Assembly: GCF_012272695.1 (NCBI RefSeq)
Contig: NZ_CP050902.1
Coordinates: 3,038,001 to 3,102,000 of the forward strand
Origin: Nocardioides sp. JQ2195
GTDB taxonomy: Bacteria; Actinomycetota; Actinomycetes; Propionibacteriales; Nocardioidaceae
Reading direction: 5' to 3'
Length of the DNA stretch: 64,000 nucleotides
A program made the position numbers and the translations under genes. The notes below the pieces were generated by a model. The model had not been told where the DNA came from. It searched no databases and saw only the letters and a program-made list of their open reading frames with translations. Of the stretch, positions 35,450-43,500 are shown one piece after another; within the stretch, counting starts at the first letter, position 1; every line of letters begins with the position of its first letter.

Positions 35450-36301
35450 TCAGCAGGCCGGGCGGAAGGTCTTGCTGGCCGGGCCCCGGCGCTTCAACGC
35501 GTTGATCGTCCAGCTCACGGTCGGCTTGGCCAACGGGATGAGCAGGTGCTCGGCCAGCTCGCGAGGACAGGCGTTCTGGAGGGTCAGGTTGGTGGTGCGC
35601 CGCCCGGGCTCGAGGTAGCCCGACGTGTGCGGGACGACGACCTCGTCGTGGGTGGTGGTGATCTGGGTGTAGCTCACCCTGCCGGGGGTCTCGTCGCCGG
35701 CGTTGAGCCTGCGCAGGAACGCCGAGTCGGTCCCTTGCTGGTTGCAGGCGCGACAGACCACGTCGAGGATCGGCCCGGTCAGGCCCATCAGCGGCCTGAG
35801 GTTGCCGATCGCGTCGGTGCCGTGGTTGGAGGGCGCGATCCCGACCAGGTCGTCGACCACCTTCGCCCCGCCGAGGAACTTGATGTAGTAGCGCGGCATC
35901 ATCCCACCCTGGCTGTGGCCGACCAGGGAGACCTTCTGGGCCCCGGTCGCCCGACGCACCTTGGCGACGTACTTCTTGAGGGTCTTCGCGGACTCCGCGA
36001 TGTCGCCGGTCGCGCGGTTGCCGTAGTCGAGGGAGAACACGCAGAACCCGGCGGTCTTGATGCCCCGGGACAGGTTCTCGAGGAGGTTCTTGCGGTCTCC
36101 GAACGTGCCGTGCACCAGCACCACGGGGCTCGGGTGCTGCGCGGTCGGCCGGCAGCTCCAGTCGTTGGCGCCCGGAGGGTCACCGGCAGGCGAGGTGGGC
36201 AACGGGACCGGGAAACCGTCGGCCTGCGCCGATGCGGTCGGGACCAGGGCGACCGCCGCGGCCGCGGTGAGGGCGAGAAGGGCAAGCAGGAAGGAACGCA
36301 T
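35450..36301 (-). CDS. Secreted lipase/esterase (alpha/beta hydrolase)
   Basis: The 283-residue protein has a signal peptide (cleavage near A25, ASA-QA), an oxyanion HGTFGD motif, nucleophile S130 in GHSQGG, acid D219 (TTHDEVV) and H252 (LAEHLL): a complete catalytic triad. Cysteines (C50, C87, C183, C186, C245, C283) suggest disulfides, fitting an extracellular enzyme of the class 2 lipase (EstA) type. The substrate is probably an acylglycerol or other ester. Confidence 0.9.
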   Translation of the reverse strand: MRSFLLALLALTAAAAVALVPTASAQADGFPVPLPTSPAGDPPGANDWSCRPTAQHPSPVVLVHGTFGDRKNLLENLSRGIKTAGFCVFSLDYGNRATGDIAESAKTLKKYVAKVRRATGAQKVSLVGHSQGGMMPRYYIKFLGGAKVVDDLVGIAPSNHGTDAIGNLRPLMGLTGPILDVVCRACNQQGTDSAFLRRLNAGDETPGRVSYTQITTTHDEVVVPHTSGYLEPGRRTTNLTLQNACPRELAEHLLIPLAKPTVSWTINALKRRGPASKTFRPAC

Positions 36302-36349
36302 GCCTGCTCAACGACGCCTGTGGCGTCGTGTCACGCCACGGCGTGCCGA

Positions 36350-38119
36350 TCAGTCGTCGCCGGGCTTGTCGTCCTGCTTCGGCTTGTCCGGCTTCGGGGC
36401 CGGCGGGTCCTTGCAGATCACCGTGTCCGAGGGCGTGTACGTCGTGTGGAACTTCTCGGTGCGCTCGATGGCGTCGGAGCCGGGCTTGTGGAAGTAGCGC
36501 CACACGTTGATGTCGAAGCCGCCGTAGCCGGTGTTCGGGGTGCAGCCCTCCACCGGCAGGGTGCGCGTGCCCGGGGAGGTGAAGTTGTAGCGCTCGCCGG
36601 TCTTGGTGGTGATGTCCCACGTCTTCGTGGAGTACATCGACACCGTCAGCGCGCCCTGGCTCCCCGAGGTGGCCGGGGTGAGGTGCGACTCGACCAGGAC
36701 GCCGTGCTCGGTGTCGTTCTTGAACTTCAGGTCCAGGGCGCCCCACACGACCGTCGCCTCACGACCCACCGGGTAGCGGTCGATGTAGAACGAGTGCGGC
36801 CGGTGCTCGACGTCCTCGAGGCCGGCGAAGAACATGGCGTTGAACAGGGTGGTCGCCATCTGCGAGACGCCGCCACCGAATTCCGACCGGTAGACGCCGT
36901 TGCTGATGATGTAGCCCTTGGTGAAGCCGTTCTCGGCGGTCCGCTCGCCGACGGTGTCGTTGAGCGAGAAGGTCTCCCCAGGCTCCAGCACGGTGCCGCT
37001 GATCAGCTCCGCGGCGCGGCCGAGGTTGACGTTGCGGTACTCGGCGTAGGGGAAGTTGGTGGTGAACGTGGAGACCCGGGTCTTGATGCCCAGCTTCTTG
37101 GCCTCGGCGGTGGTGAAGTCGGCCTTCTTGACCGTGGCCTTCACCTTCACCGTGCGCTTGCCGCTGTCACCGACCAGGTCGAGGAAGGCCGAGCTGATGT
37201 CGGAGGCCTCGTAGTCGACGCCGGGCTTGGCCGGGACCACCTTCGGCTTGCCGTTGACCACCGTGAAGGAGGCATCGACGGGCTGGCCCTTGGGGTCGGA
37301 GATCTTCGACTTGACCAGCTTGTTGAGCAGCTTCTCGTCGAGCTCGGGGACCAGCTCTCCGTCCTCGGCCTTCATGCTCAGCGCCGGGGAGTACTCCTTC
37401 GGGGTCAGCTTCACCGGCGACTCGTCGAAGACCAGGGTCACCGGACCGGAGACTGCTGCGTTGGCGAAGTTGTCGAGTGCCTCCTGGACGTCGGCGTCGT
37501 CGACCTCGGGCTCCGCCTCGACCAGCTCGAGGTCGACCTCGTCGTCGGAGAGGTAGGCCTCGGTCAGGCCGGCACGTGCTGCCTGGACGTCCACCTCTTC
37601 GCCGACCTTGGAGTCGGTGCGCTTCACCTCTCCGTCCTGGAACACCACCGAGCCGTCCGTGGCGGGCGTGCCGAACGTGTCGTTCAGCTGCTCGACCGTC
37701 GCGGCGAGGGACTCGTCGTCGACCTCGACCACGGCATCGACGTCGTCACCACCGGTGTAGTAGTCCCACAGGCGGGAGGGCGACCAGCTGCGGCCACCGC
37801 CGGCCTCGGTGACCGACGCCGACGCGTCGACCGAGATGCCCGCCTGCTCGGCCGTGACTTCGGCAGGCTTGCCCTCGACGGTGACGGCGAGGTCGGTGCG
37901 TTCGGCGAGTCCCGACTCGAGTGCTTCGACGGCGTCATCGTGGGTCTTGCCGCCGATCTCGACACCGGCCACGGTGGCACCGCGCGGCACCTTGGCGCCG
38001 GCTCCGGCGTACGCCGCAACGTAGCCGCCACCGAACAGGACGATGAGGCCGAGCACCGTCAGGATGACGACACGGCCGCCGTTGCTCTCGCGGGAGGGCT
38101 TGGTGTTCACGGCCGCCAT
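36350..38119 (-). CDS. VanW-family membrane-anchored protein
   Basis: The 589-residue protein has one N-terminal membrane helix (about 17-37), tandem PG-binding_4-like domains (about 45-340, e.g. THDDAVEALESGLAER), a VanW domain (about 365-510: STFTTNFPYAEYRNVNLGRA, SEFGGGVSQMATTLFNAMFF) and a Lys/Pro/Asp-rich tail. VanW proteins are found with glycopeptide-resistance and wall-assembly genes, but the biochemical function is unknown. The ATG is one base after the stop of the DUF6113 gene, so both are in the mshB operon. Confidence 0.9.
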   Translation of the reverse strand: MAAVNTKPSRESNGGRVVILTVLGLIVLFGGGYVAAYAGAGAKVPRGATVAGVEIGGKTHDDAVEALESGLAERTDLAVTVEGKPAEVTAEQAGISVDASASVTEAGGGRSWSPSRLWDYYTGGDDVDAVVEVDDESLAATVEQLNDTFGTPATDGSVVFQDGEVKRTDSKVGEEVDVQAARAGLTEAYLSDDEVDLELVEAEPEVDDADVQEALDNFANAAVSGPVTLVFDESPVKLTPKEYSPALSMKAEDGELVPELDEKLLNKLVKSKISDPKGQPVDASFTVVNGKPKVVPAKPGVDYEASDISSAFLDLVGDSGKRTVKVKATVKKADFTTAEAKKLGIKTRVSTFTTNFPYAEYRNVNLGRAAELISGTVLEPGETFSLNDTVGERTAENGFTKGYIISNGVYRSEFGGGVSQMATTLFNAMFFAGLEDVEHRPHSFYIDRYPVGREATVVWGALDLKFKNDTEHGVLVESHLTPATSGSQGALTVSMYSTKTWDITTKTGERYNFTSPGTRTLPVEGCTPNTGYGGFDINVWRYFHKPGSDAIERTEKFHTTYTPSDTVICKDPPAPKPDKPKQDDKPGDD

Positions 38120-38120
38120 C

Positions 38121-38495
38121 CTAGGTTGGGCGGGTGGCTGATTCCGATTCCTTGGACCGCCTGCGTGCCGGGATGGTCACGATCATCGCAATCAGGAGCG
38201 CCATGCCGAAGCCGAACACCGTGTAGCCGCGGGTGCTGGACATCACCACGAAATCACCCTCGGGCCGGGTCTGCAGCGCGACGAGGACCAGGCTGACCCA
38301 GCCGAGGCAGAACCCCGACCGCAGCCAGCCGGCAGGCAGTGCCACGGTGGTGGCGGCAGGGGCGGCCAGGGCCAGGGCAAGCCAGAGCCACGACTTCTCG
38401 TGCACCGCCAACGAGGCGATGCCGGTGCCCGCGCCGATGACGAGGGCCAGCAACGTCGACGCGGCCAGCAACGGTCCGCGTGGCGGCCAGGTCAC
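38121..38495 (-). CDS. DUF6113 membrane protein
   Basis: The 124-residue protein has four hydrophobic segments (about 9-30, 36-55, 58-76, 92-110) and a basic C-terminus (PARRRSKESES). It matches the small membrane protein that follows mshB in streptomycetes and mycobacteria. Function unknown. Its GTG overlaps the mshB stop (GTGA), so translation is coupled. Confidence 0.85.
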   Translation of the reverse strand: MTWPPRGPLLAASTLLALVIGAGTGIASLAVHEKSWLWLALALAAPAATTVALPAGWLRSGFCLGWVSLVLVALQTRPEGDFVVMSSTRGYTVFGFGMALLIAMIVTIPARRRSKESESATRPT

Positions 38496-39397
38496 AGCCC
38501 GGCGAAGAGATCGGTCTCGAGGCCGTCGTCACCCACCGGGCCCTGCTTCCCCTTGGCCAGCCGGAAGAACTCCTCGCCCCAGAACGCATGGCCACTCTCG
38601 GCCCCCTTGAAGAAGAACCCGTCCTTCTCGATCTGGGTCTCGTGTGCGGCCAGGGCCGCCATCTTCTGGTCGATGAACGCCGAGCCGTCGACCCGCGCCG
38701 CGAGCTGGTCGTCCGGGGTCACGAACGGGCCGAGGTCACCATCGGGGTCCATGCCCTCGAAGGTCTCGGTGTCGCCGGACGCGCGGATCGCGCGCAGGCT
38801 CTCGCGCATCCGGCCCTCACTCATCGCCGTCCAGTAGATCTTGGCGACCTCCCACGGCTCACCGAGGTCGAGCTTGTAGGACGGCACCGCAGCAAGCTGG
38901 GCGGCATACATCGCCACCCGGTGGGCCTGGATGTGGTCGGGGTGGCCGTAGCCGCCGAACTCGTCGTAGGTGACCAGCACCTGCGGGCGCACCTCGCGGA
39001 TCACGGTGACCAGGTGGTTCGCCGCCTCGGCGAGGTCCGCATTCCAGAAGGCGTTCTCGTGCGTCTCGTCGGCAGCGACGGCATGCCCGTCCGCGTGCCA
39101 CTTCATCCCGGAGTCGCGGTAGCTGCCGAAACCGCCGAGGAAGCGGTGGTCGGTGACGCCGAGCTCCTTCATCGCGTTCTCGAGCTCCCCGCGACGGTGC
39201 TCACCCAGGCCGTCCTGCTTGTCGGCGGCAAGGTGGGCCAGCTCGGGGACGAGGATCTCGCCCATCTCGCCGGCCGTGCAGGTGACCAGGGTGACGCCGC
39301 GGCCCTCGGCCACGTAGCGGGCCATCGTGGCGCCCTGGCCGATCGACTCGTCATCGGGGTGGGCGTGCACGAGCAGGAGGCGCTGGTCTTCGGTCAT
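38492..39397 (-). CDS. mshB: GlcNAc-Ins deacetylase of mycothiol biosynthesis
   Basis: The 301-residue LmbE-type zinc enzyme has AHPDDESIGQGATMARY (His and Asp metal ligands), TCTAGEMGE and the second metal motif GYGHPDHIQAH. MshB removes acetate from GlcNAc-inositol, making the substrate for MshC. Mycothiol conjugate amidase (Mca) is a close relative; the choice of MshB rests on the following DUF6113 gene and the synteny with Rv1170. The ATG at 39397 is preceded by TAGGCT, so the longer frame to 39562 is not used. Confidence 0.9.
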   Translation of the reverse strand: MTEDQRLLLVHAHPDDESIGQGATMARYVAEGRGVTLVTCTAGEMGEILVPELAHLAADKQDGLGEHRRGELENAMKELGVTDHRFLGGFGSYRDSGMKWHADGHAVAADETHENAFWNADLAEAANHLVTVIREVRPQVLVTYDEFGGYGHPDHIQAHRVAMYAAQLAAVPSYKLDLGEPWEVAKIYWTAMSEGRMRESLRAIRASGDTETFEGMDPDGDLGPFVTPDDQLAARVDGSAFIDQKMAALAAHETQIEKDGFFFKGAESGHAFWGEEFFRLAKGKQGPVGDDGLETDLFAGL

Positions 39398-39410
39398 GGG
39401 ATCCAGCCTA
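39398..39410 (-). promoter_or_regulatory. -10 element for leaderless mshB mRNA
   Basis: TAGGCT (39410 down to 39405) ends seven bases before the mshB ATG. Confidence 0.6.
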
Positions 39411-39428
39411 GTTGCAGGGTGCCACCTT

Positions 39429-39704
39429 TTATCGCTCGGTGCGCTTGATCCGCTTCGGTGCGGTGGGGAGGTCGAGTGGTGCTGCTGCGGGAGCCTGCTC
39501 CTCGGCATCCAGCCACCCGTCGTACTGGTCGACGAGCACCTCGAAGACGATGTCGGGAGCATCGGTGAGCACCGCCCACGGGTGGTCCTCGTCGTCGTCC
39601 TCGCCGGCCAGGCGCTCGCGCTGCACGGACGCCTCCCACCCGTCGCGCAGCAGCTGGGCGACGACGGCCTGCGCGTCGTCCTCCTCGAAGAAGATCCCTC
39701 TCAC
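39429..39704 (-). CDS. Small acidic hypothetical protein
   Basis: Read from a GTG at 39704, a 91-residue protein: MRGIFFEEDDAQAVVAQLLR, then DHPWAVLTDAPDIVFEVLVD, ending in a basic KRIKRTER. The composition and codon use look coding. I do not recognise a domain, although similar short acidic proteins accompany mshB in some actinobacteria. The longer frame up to 40424 overlaps the Nudix gene in another frame and is rejected. Confidence 0.6.
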   Translation of the reverse strand: MRGIFFEEDDAQAVVAQLLRDGWEASVQRERLAGEDDDEDHPWAVLTDAPDIVFEVLVDQYDGWLDAEEQAPAAAPLDLPTAPKRIKRTER

Positions 39705-39781
39705 GGCTCCAGTATCCCCATCAGCGCGGGCAGTCGCGCCACGAGTGGCCCCGCGGCCGGTTCCGGCAGTCCCACTGACCA

Positions 39782-40168
39782 TCAGCCGTCGAGCAGGATT
39801 CCGCGGAGCTCGGCGAGGAAGGGACGGTCCGGCTCGAGCCAGTCGACGTCGTCCAGCTCCTCCGGGGCGAGCCAGCGGAGCAGGTCGTGCTCGGTCGCGA
39901 CCGGCTCGCCCTCGATGATCTCGGCCGTGGCCACGGTCAGCTCGTGGGTGTCCCTGATCGGAACGGCGCCGGACAGCCAGAGTCGTACGTCGACCCTGCA
40001 GCCGAGCTCCTCGGCGATCTCGCGGGCGAGTGCAGTGTCCGGGGTCTCCCCCGTCTCCACCTTGCCACCGGGGAACTCCCAGCGGCCCGCGGCCTCGGGC
40101 GGCGACGTACGCCGAGCCGCCAGAACGCAGCCGTCCCGGAGGATCGCGGCACCGACCACTGGCTTCAT
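39782..40168 (-). CDS. MutT-type Nudix hydrolase
   Basis: The 128-residue protein (MKPVVGAAILRDG...) has a complete Nudix box, GKVETGETPDTALAREIAEE-LG, with the metal-binding REIAEE. After the box comes LTVATAEIIEGEP and a DLLRWLAPEELDDVDWLEPD segment typical of 8-oxo-dGTP diphosphatases. It likely sanitises oxidised nucleotides. An ATG six codons upstream (40186) is also possible; AAGGTG before 40168 favours the shorter form. Confidence 0.9.
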   Translation of the reverse strand: MKPVVGAAILRDGCVLAARRTSPPEAAGRWEFPGGKVETGETPDTALAREIAEELGCRVDVRLWLSGAVPIRDTHELTVATAEIIEGEPVATEHDLLRWLAPEELDDVDWLEPDRPFLAELRGILLDG

Positions 40169-40186
40169 GGTGGGACACCTTGCCAT

Positions 40187-40431
40187 GTCTGGGATGAGCA
40201 GACCTCAGATGTCGAGCCCTGTGATCGACGGGCGAGGACGAGCCCGACCGTCGAGACCACGCTCGGTTACTGCGGGCGGGCGTGGCAGTAGGCCCAGCCA
40301 CCGGGTTCTTGTCCTTGGTGTGGGCCTGCTGTCGTGGTGCTACGTGTTTGGCCGGTGCTTGATGTGTCGGTGCCCTGACTGGGAGTTGGTTTCGAGACGG
40401 TCGCTGGGCGACCTCCTCAACCAACGCTGAT
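40187..40431. other. Gene-free stretch downstream of the HNH gene
   Basis: No coding frame is credible here. The stretch holds the palindromic repeat copy at 40388-40426, whose hairpin may terminate the HNH transcript, and the promoter side of the Nudix gene. Confidence 0.5.
40388..40426. repeat. Dispersed hairpin repeat copy after the HNH gene
   Basis: GGTTTCGAGACGGTCGC-TGG-GCGACCTCCTCAACCAACG shares both ends with the six-copy array at 42023-42358 but has a different, perfectly paired core (GGTCGC with GCGACC). It ends five bases from the HNH stop codon. Confidence 0.85.
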
Positions 40432-41880
40432 TCAGGGTTCTTGGGTGAGCTCGACTGTTCCGCTGTCGGTGACCAACCAACTCCGGCCGTGCTGGTTGGT
40501 CCAGGTATACGTCCCGTCGCGGTTTCGTTGATAACGCCAGCCGCCGTGGGTCTTCAACAGATGATGTCGACGACACAACGGCGCCAAATTCTCCGGGTTC
40601 GTCTGGCCCGACGGACCGGTGTCATCAAACGGCACGATGTGGTCGAGATCGCAGGTCTTCGACGACCGGCCACAGTGTGGATGCACACAGTGCCGATCAC
40701 GTTCGGTGACCTGGTCCCGCATCGCCTGCGGCGGATCATGGACATCCACCGCCCACACCTTGGTGGTGTCGATCACCGGCGTCACCCGGGCATCAGCACC
40801 GAGCTGCTTCAGATAACCGGCGATCAGGTGCGTGGTGGCCGGCCCGAACAGGTTCGACTCCACCACCCCGACCGGGCTCTCCGACCCCGGGCGAACAGCG
40901 TCACCTGACCCGAGCGGGCCACGGGGCGATTCGGTGCCGTCGGCCGGGATCGTGGCGGAGCCCGCACACATCGTGGCCAGATCCGCGAGGGACAGGTGCA
41001 CGAACAGGCGCGCCTTCAAGTAGGACTTGCGCGGGATGACCGGTTCCCCGGTCTCCGGGTGGACCGGCGGGTCCTGGTCGAGGATCCCCAGCAGATCCAA
41101 CGATGCTTGCCGGTCGGCGATGACCCCGAGGGCCTTGGCCTTGCGTTGGCCCAACGTGTCGGTGTCGCCGAGGCGTCCCATCGTGGTCGCCTCATCGGAG
41201 ACGAGATCGTGGAACTTCGCCAGATCCAACGAAGATCCGATGGCCTCGAGGGTGCTGGTGCCCTCTGCGCCCTGGTTGTGGTCGACGCTGACGTCCCAGT
41301 CGACCTTGCCGGGGAGCCCGTTGTCGTCCTCGAGCTTCTCGGGGTGGAACTTCGCCACCCCGAGCTTCACCGCCTTCGCGATCGCGTTGAACGAATACGA
41401 CCCGACTTCGGCAACGCGGGCATCGATCCACCGGGCTGCCTCAAGCGAGAGGTCGTGGGTTTCCTCGGCCAGTTGGAAAGCCCTCCACAACTCCAACTCG
41501 AGATCCTCGAAGCGGGCGTGGGTCCGTGGCAGCCGGTGGTGCAGGTCCAACGTGTTGGCCAGGAACTGCTGGCCCGAACCACGTGACTTCCGGGTCGCCG
41601 CAGCCCAGTCCTCCACCACGAACCGCGCCACCAACGGTGTGCCCTCGCCACCCAACGTGGCGTCGTAGTCACCCGCCATCCCGGGGAGCCCGTCACCCCA
41701 CGTCGCCGGGTCGATGCCAGGGCCAGCAGGGTTGGTCACACAGAGCTGATAAGCCAACCTGACCTTGCGACGGTCGCTGCGGAACTCAGCATCGCGGGCG
41801 TCGGAGATGAGATCGAACAGCGCTTCACCGCCGAGGTCAGAGACCTCGAACGGGTGGAGTGCGGCATCGACTTCGAGCAT
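40432..41880 (-). CDS. DUF222 / HNH endonuclease-domain protein (13E12 repeat family)
   Basis: The 482-residue protein has a long N-terminal DUF222 region (about 20-330) and a C-terminal HNH nuclease domain (about 405-460: CVHPHCGRSSKTCDLDHIVP, NPENLAPLCRRHHLLKTH). These are the Cys, DLDH and HH residues expected for metal-dependent DNA cleavage. The family is multicopy and often repeat-associated in actinobacteria (M. tuberculosis REP13E12); its role is unknown. The coding sequence looks lower in GC than its neighbours, and related hairpin repeats lie on both sides, so it may be a mobile or formerly mobile unit. Confidence 0.9.
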   Translation of the reverse strand: MLEVDAALHPFEVSDLGGEALFDLISDARDAEFRSDRRKVRLAYQLCVTNPAGPGIDPATWGDGLPGMAGDYDATLGGEGTPLVARFVVEDWAAATRKSRGSGQQFLANTLDLHHRLPRTHARFEDLELELWRAFQLAEETHDLSLEAARWIDARVAEVGSYSFNAIAKAVKLGVAKFHPEKLEDDNGLPGKVDWDVSVDHNQGAEGTSTLEAIGSSLDLAKFHDLVSDEATTMGRLGDTDTLGQRKAKALGVIADRQASLDLLGILDQDPPVHPETGEPVIPRKSYLKARLFVHLSLADLATMCAGSATIPADGTESPRGPLGSGDAVRPGSESPVGVVESNLFGPATTHLIAGYLKQLGADARVTPVIDTTKVWAVDVHDPPQAMRDQVTERDRHCVHPHCGRSSKTCDLDHIVPFDDTGPSGQTNPENLAPLCRRHHLLKTHGGWRYQRNRDGTYTWTNQHGRSWLVTDSGTVELTQEP

Positions 41881-42022
41881 GAGTCCATTGCATCACTGAG
41901 AACTGACAGCCGACACCCGGAAATGGGGTTCTCCACAGGCTTCGGAGAAAGAATTTTCAGAATCTTTGCCAGGTGGTCTGCCGGTGCTGTGATCTCGGCC
42001 CGGCGGGGGCGACGTACGGGGC
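41881..42022. other. AT-richer spacer upstream of the HNH gene
   Basis: This spacer contains a locally AT-rich run around 41947-41967 (AAAGAATTTTCAGAATCTTT) that is striking in a genome of this GC. It may hold the HNH promoter (minus strand). No promoter consensus or ribosome site is clear. Confidence 0.45.
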
Positions 42023-42358
42023 GGTTTCGAGACGCTCGTTCCTCGCTCCTCAACCACCGGCGGGGGCGACGTACGGGGCGGTTTCGAGACGCTCGTTCCT
42101 CGCTCCTCAACCACCGCCGGGGACGGCGTACGGCGCGGGGCACGGTTTCGAGACGCTCGTTCCTCGCTCCTCAACCACCGCCGGGGACGGCGTACGGCGC
42201 GGGGCACGGTTTCGAGACGCTCGTTCCTCGCTCCTCAACCACCGTCGGGGGCGACGTACGGGGCGGTTTCGAGACGCTCGTTCCTCGCTCCTCAACCACC
42301 GGCGGGGGCGACGTACGGCGCGGTTTCGAGACGCTCGTTCCTCGCTCCTCAACCACCG
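42023..42358. repeat. Six-copy tandem array of a 37-bp hairpin element
   Basis: The core GGTTTCGAGACGCTCG-...-CTCCTCAACCACCG occurs identically at 42023, 42080, 42144, 42208, 42265 and 42322, with steps of 57, 64, 64, 57 and 57 bp. Spacers are of two types: 20 bp (GCGGGGGCGACGTACGGGGC-like) and 27 bp (CCGGGGACGGCGTACGGCGC plus GGGGCAC). GGTT/AACC and GAG/CTC pair to make an imperfect hairpin in each core. Confidence 0.95.
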
Positions 42359-42371
42359 TCGGAGGCGACGC

Positions 42372-42383
42372 TAACGTGAGGAC
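42372..42383 (+). promoter_or_regulatory. Possible -10 element before the beta-propeller-like gene
   Basis: TAACGT (42372-42377) ends six bases before the ATG at 42384; the six bases GAGGAC could also act as a weak ribosome site, so leaderless or leadered initiation cannot be told apart. Confidence 0.4.
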
Positions 42384-43481
42384 ATGGCCTTCGAGTTCGT
42401 CCAGGGAATCCACCTCCACCGCACCGAGGAGAACATCGACGAGATCGACGCGTTGGCGCAGCGACTGGGCGGACGGGTCGGCATCGAGGGCGTCATCCAG
42501 GACCTCAACCGGAGGGCCAGGCGCAGCTTCTTCGCCTTCGGCCGTGCTGTGCACCGGGCCTACCGGTGGGACCGGTCCGACTGCCGCAGCCGACGCTGGT
42601 GGCCCCAGGGGATCACCACCACGGCCGACGCCTCCGACACCGGTGACTTCGGCGGCCGCCGCCTCCTGGTGACCACGTGGTACGCCAAGGAGCACGAGGG
42701 GGTGAAGAAGGGATCTCGCATCACGATCCTCGACCTCGACACGTTGAGGTACCGCCACGTGCTGCTCGTCGTGCCCACGCTCGGCGACGACGGCACGATG
42801 ACGCTGGCTCCGTTGAGCGTCCACGCCGGTGGGATCGTCTGGGCCGGCCCCTACCTGCACATCGCGGCGACCTCACGGGGATTCATGACCTGCCGGGTCG
42901 ACGACATCCTGCGCGTTCCCGACGAGCGCGGCGTCCCCGACCGGCTCAAGCTCGACGCCTCCGAGGACAAGGTCGCCTCCTTCGGCTACCGCTACGTGCT
43001 CCCGGTGCGGTTCTCCTACAAGGCCTTCTCCGCCGAGGGACTGGAGAAGATGCGCTACTCGTTCATGTCGCTGGACCGCTCGGCCCAGCCGCCGGAGCTG
43101 GTGGTCGGTGAATACGGTCGCGGTGAGCAGACCACCCGTCTGGCGCGCTACCCGATCGACGCGGAGAGCATGCACCTCGTCGTCGCCGACGACGGCTTCT
43201 CCCGGCCGCTGATGCTCGAGGACGGTGGGGTCGTCCAGATGCAGGGAGTGGTCGTCACCGGCGGCACCTACTACGCCACCGCCTCCAACGGGCCGATCTT
43301 CCCCGGCAACGTGTACGTCGGCAGGCCCGGCAGGTTCCGCAAGCACCGGTGGGCCACACCGATCGGTTGCGAGGACCTCTCCTACGTCGCCGCGGCCGAC
43401 GAGCTGTGGTCGGTGACGGAGCACCCGAACCGGCGCTGGGTCTACTCGATGAAGCGAGCGTGGTTCGACAAGCGCAGCTGA
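42384..43481 (+). CDS. Hypothetical protein, probable beta-propeller-like fold
   Basis: The 365-residue protein lacks a signal peptide. After an N-terminal helical region it has repeated strand-rich motifs such as GRRLLVTTWYAKEHEG, SRITILDLDTLRYRHVLLVV, VHAGGIVWAGPYLHIAATSR and IGCEDLSYVAAADELWSVTE. This pattern resembles a family of streptomycete proteins of unknown function and suggests a propeller-type fold. No catalytic motif is visible. It begins just after the six-copy hairpin array, so its transcription or expression could be affected by it. Confidence 0.75.
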   Translation: MAFEFVQGIHLHRTEENIDEIDALAQRLGGRVGIEGVIQDLNRRARRSFFAFGRAVHRAYRWDRSDCRSRRWWPQGITTTADASDTGDFGGRRLLVTTWYAKEHEGVKKGSRITILDLDTLRYRHVLLVVPTLGDDGTMTLAPLSVHAGGIVWAGPYLHIAATSRGFMTCRVDDILRVPDERGVPDRLKLDASEDKVASFGYRYVLPVRFSYKAFSAEGLEKMRYSFMSLDRSAQPPELVVGEYGRGEQTTRLARYPIDAESMHLVVADDGFSRPLMLEDGGVVQMQGVVVTGGTYYATASNGPIFPGNVYVGRPGRFRKHRWATPIGCEDLSYVAAADELWSVTEHPNRRWVYSMKRAWFDKRS

Positions 43482-43500
43482 CCGGACGCCTGCCCGGTTC

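Noticed and set aside
34898-38296. 1132-codon plus-strand frame opposite vanW and the lipase
   Set aside because: It overlaps three well-supported genes and has the low-complexity composition of an antisense frame.
42023-42358. CRISPR-like array (37-bp repeats with 20-27-bp spacers)
   Set aside because: The spacers are near-identical to one another in two classes, no cas genes are nearby, and the repeat also occurs singly elsewhere. It is a tandem interspersed palindrome array, not CRISPR.
41893-42374. Open frames through the repeat array encoding repeated EERGTSVSKP-type peptides
   Set aside because: They exist only because the repeat lacks stops in several frames on both strands. No start signals and no homologous family.
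40187-42383. Complete IS element around the HNH gene
   Set aside because: No transposase, no terminal inverted repeats of an IS and no target-site duplication could be identified; the flanking repeats are palindromic and in the same orientation.
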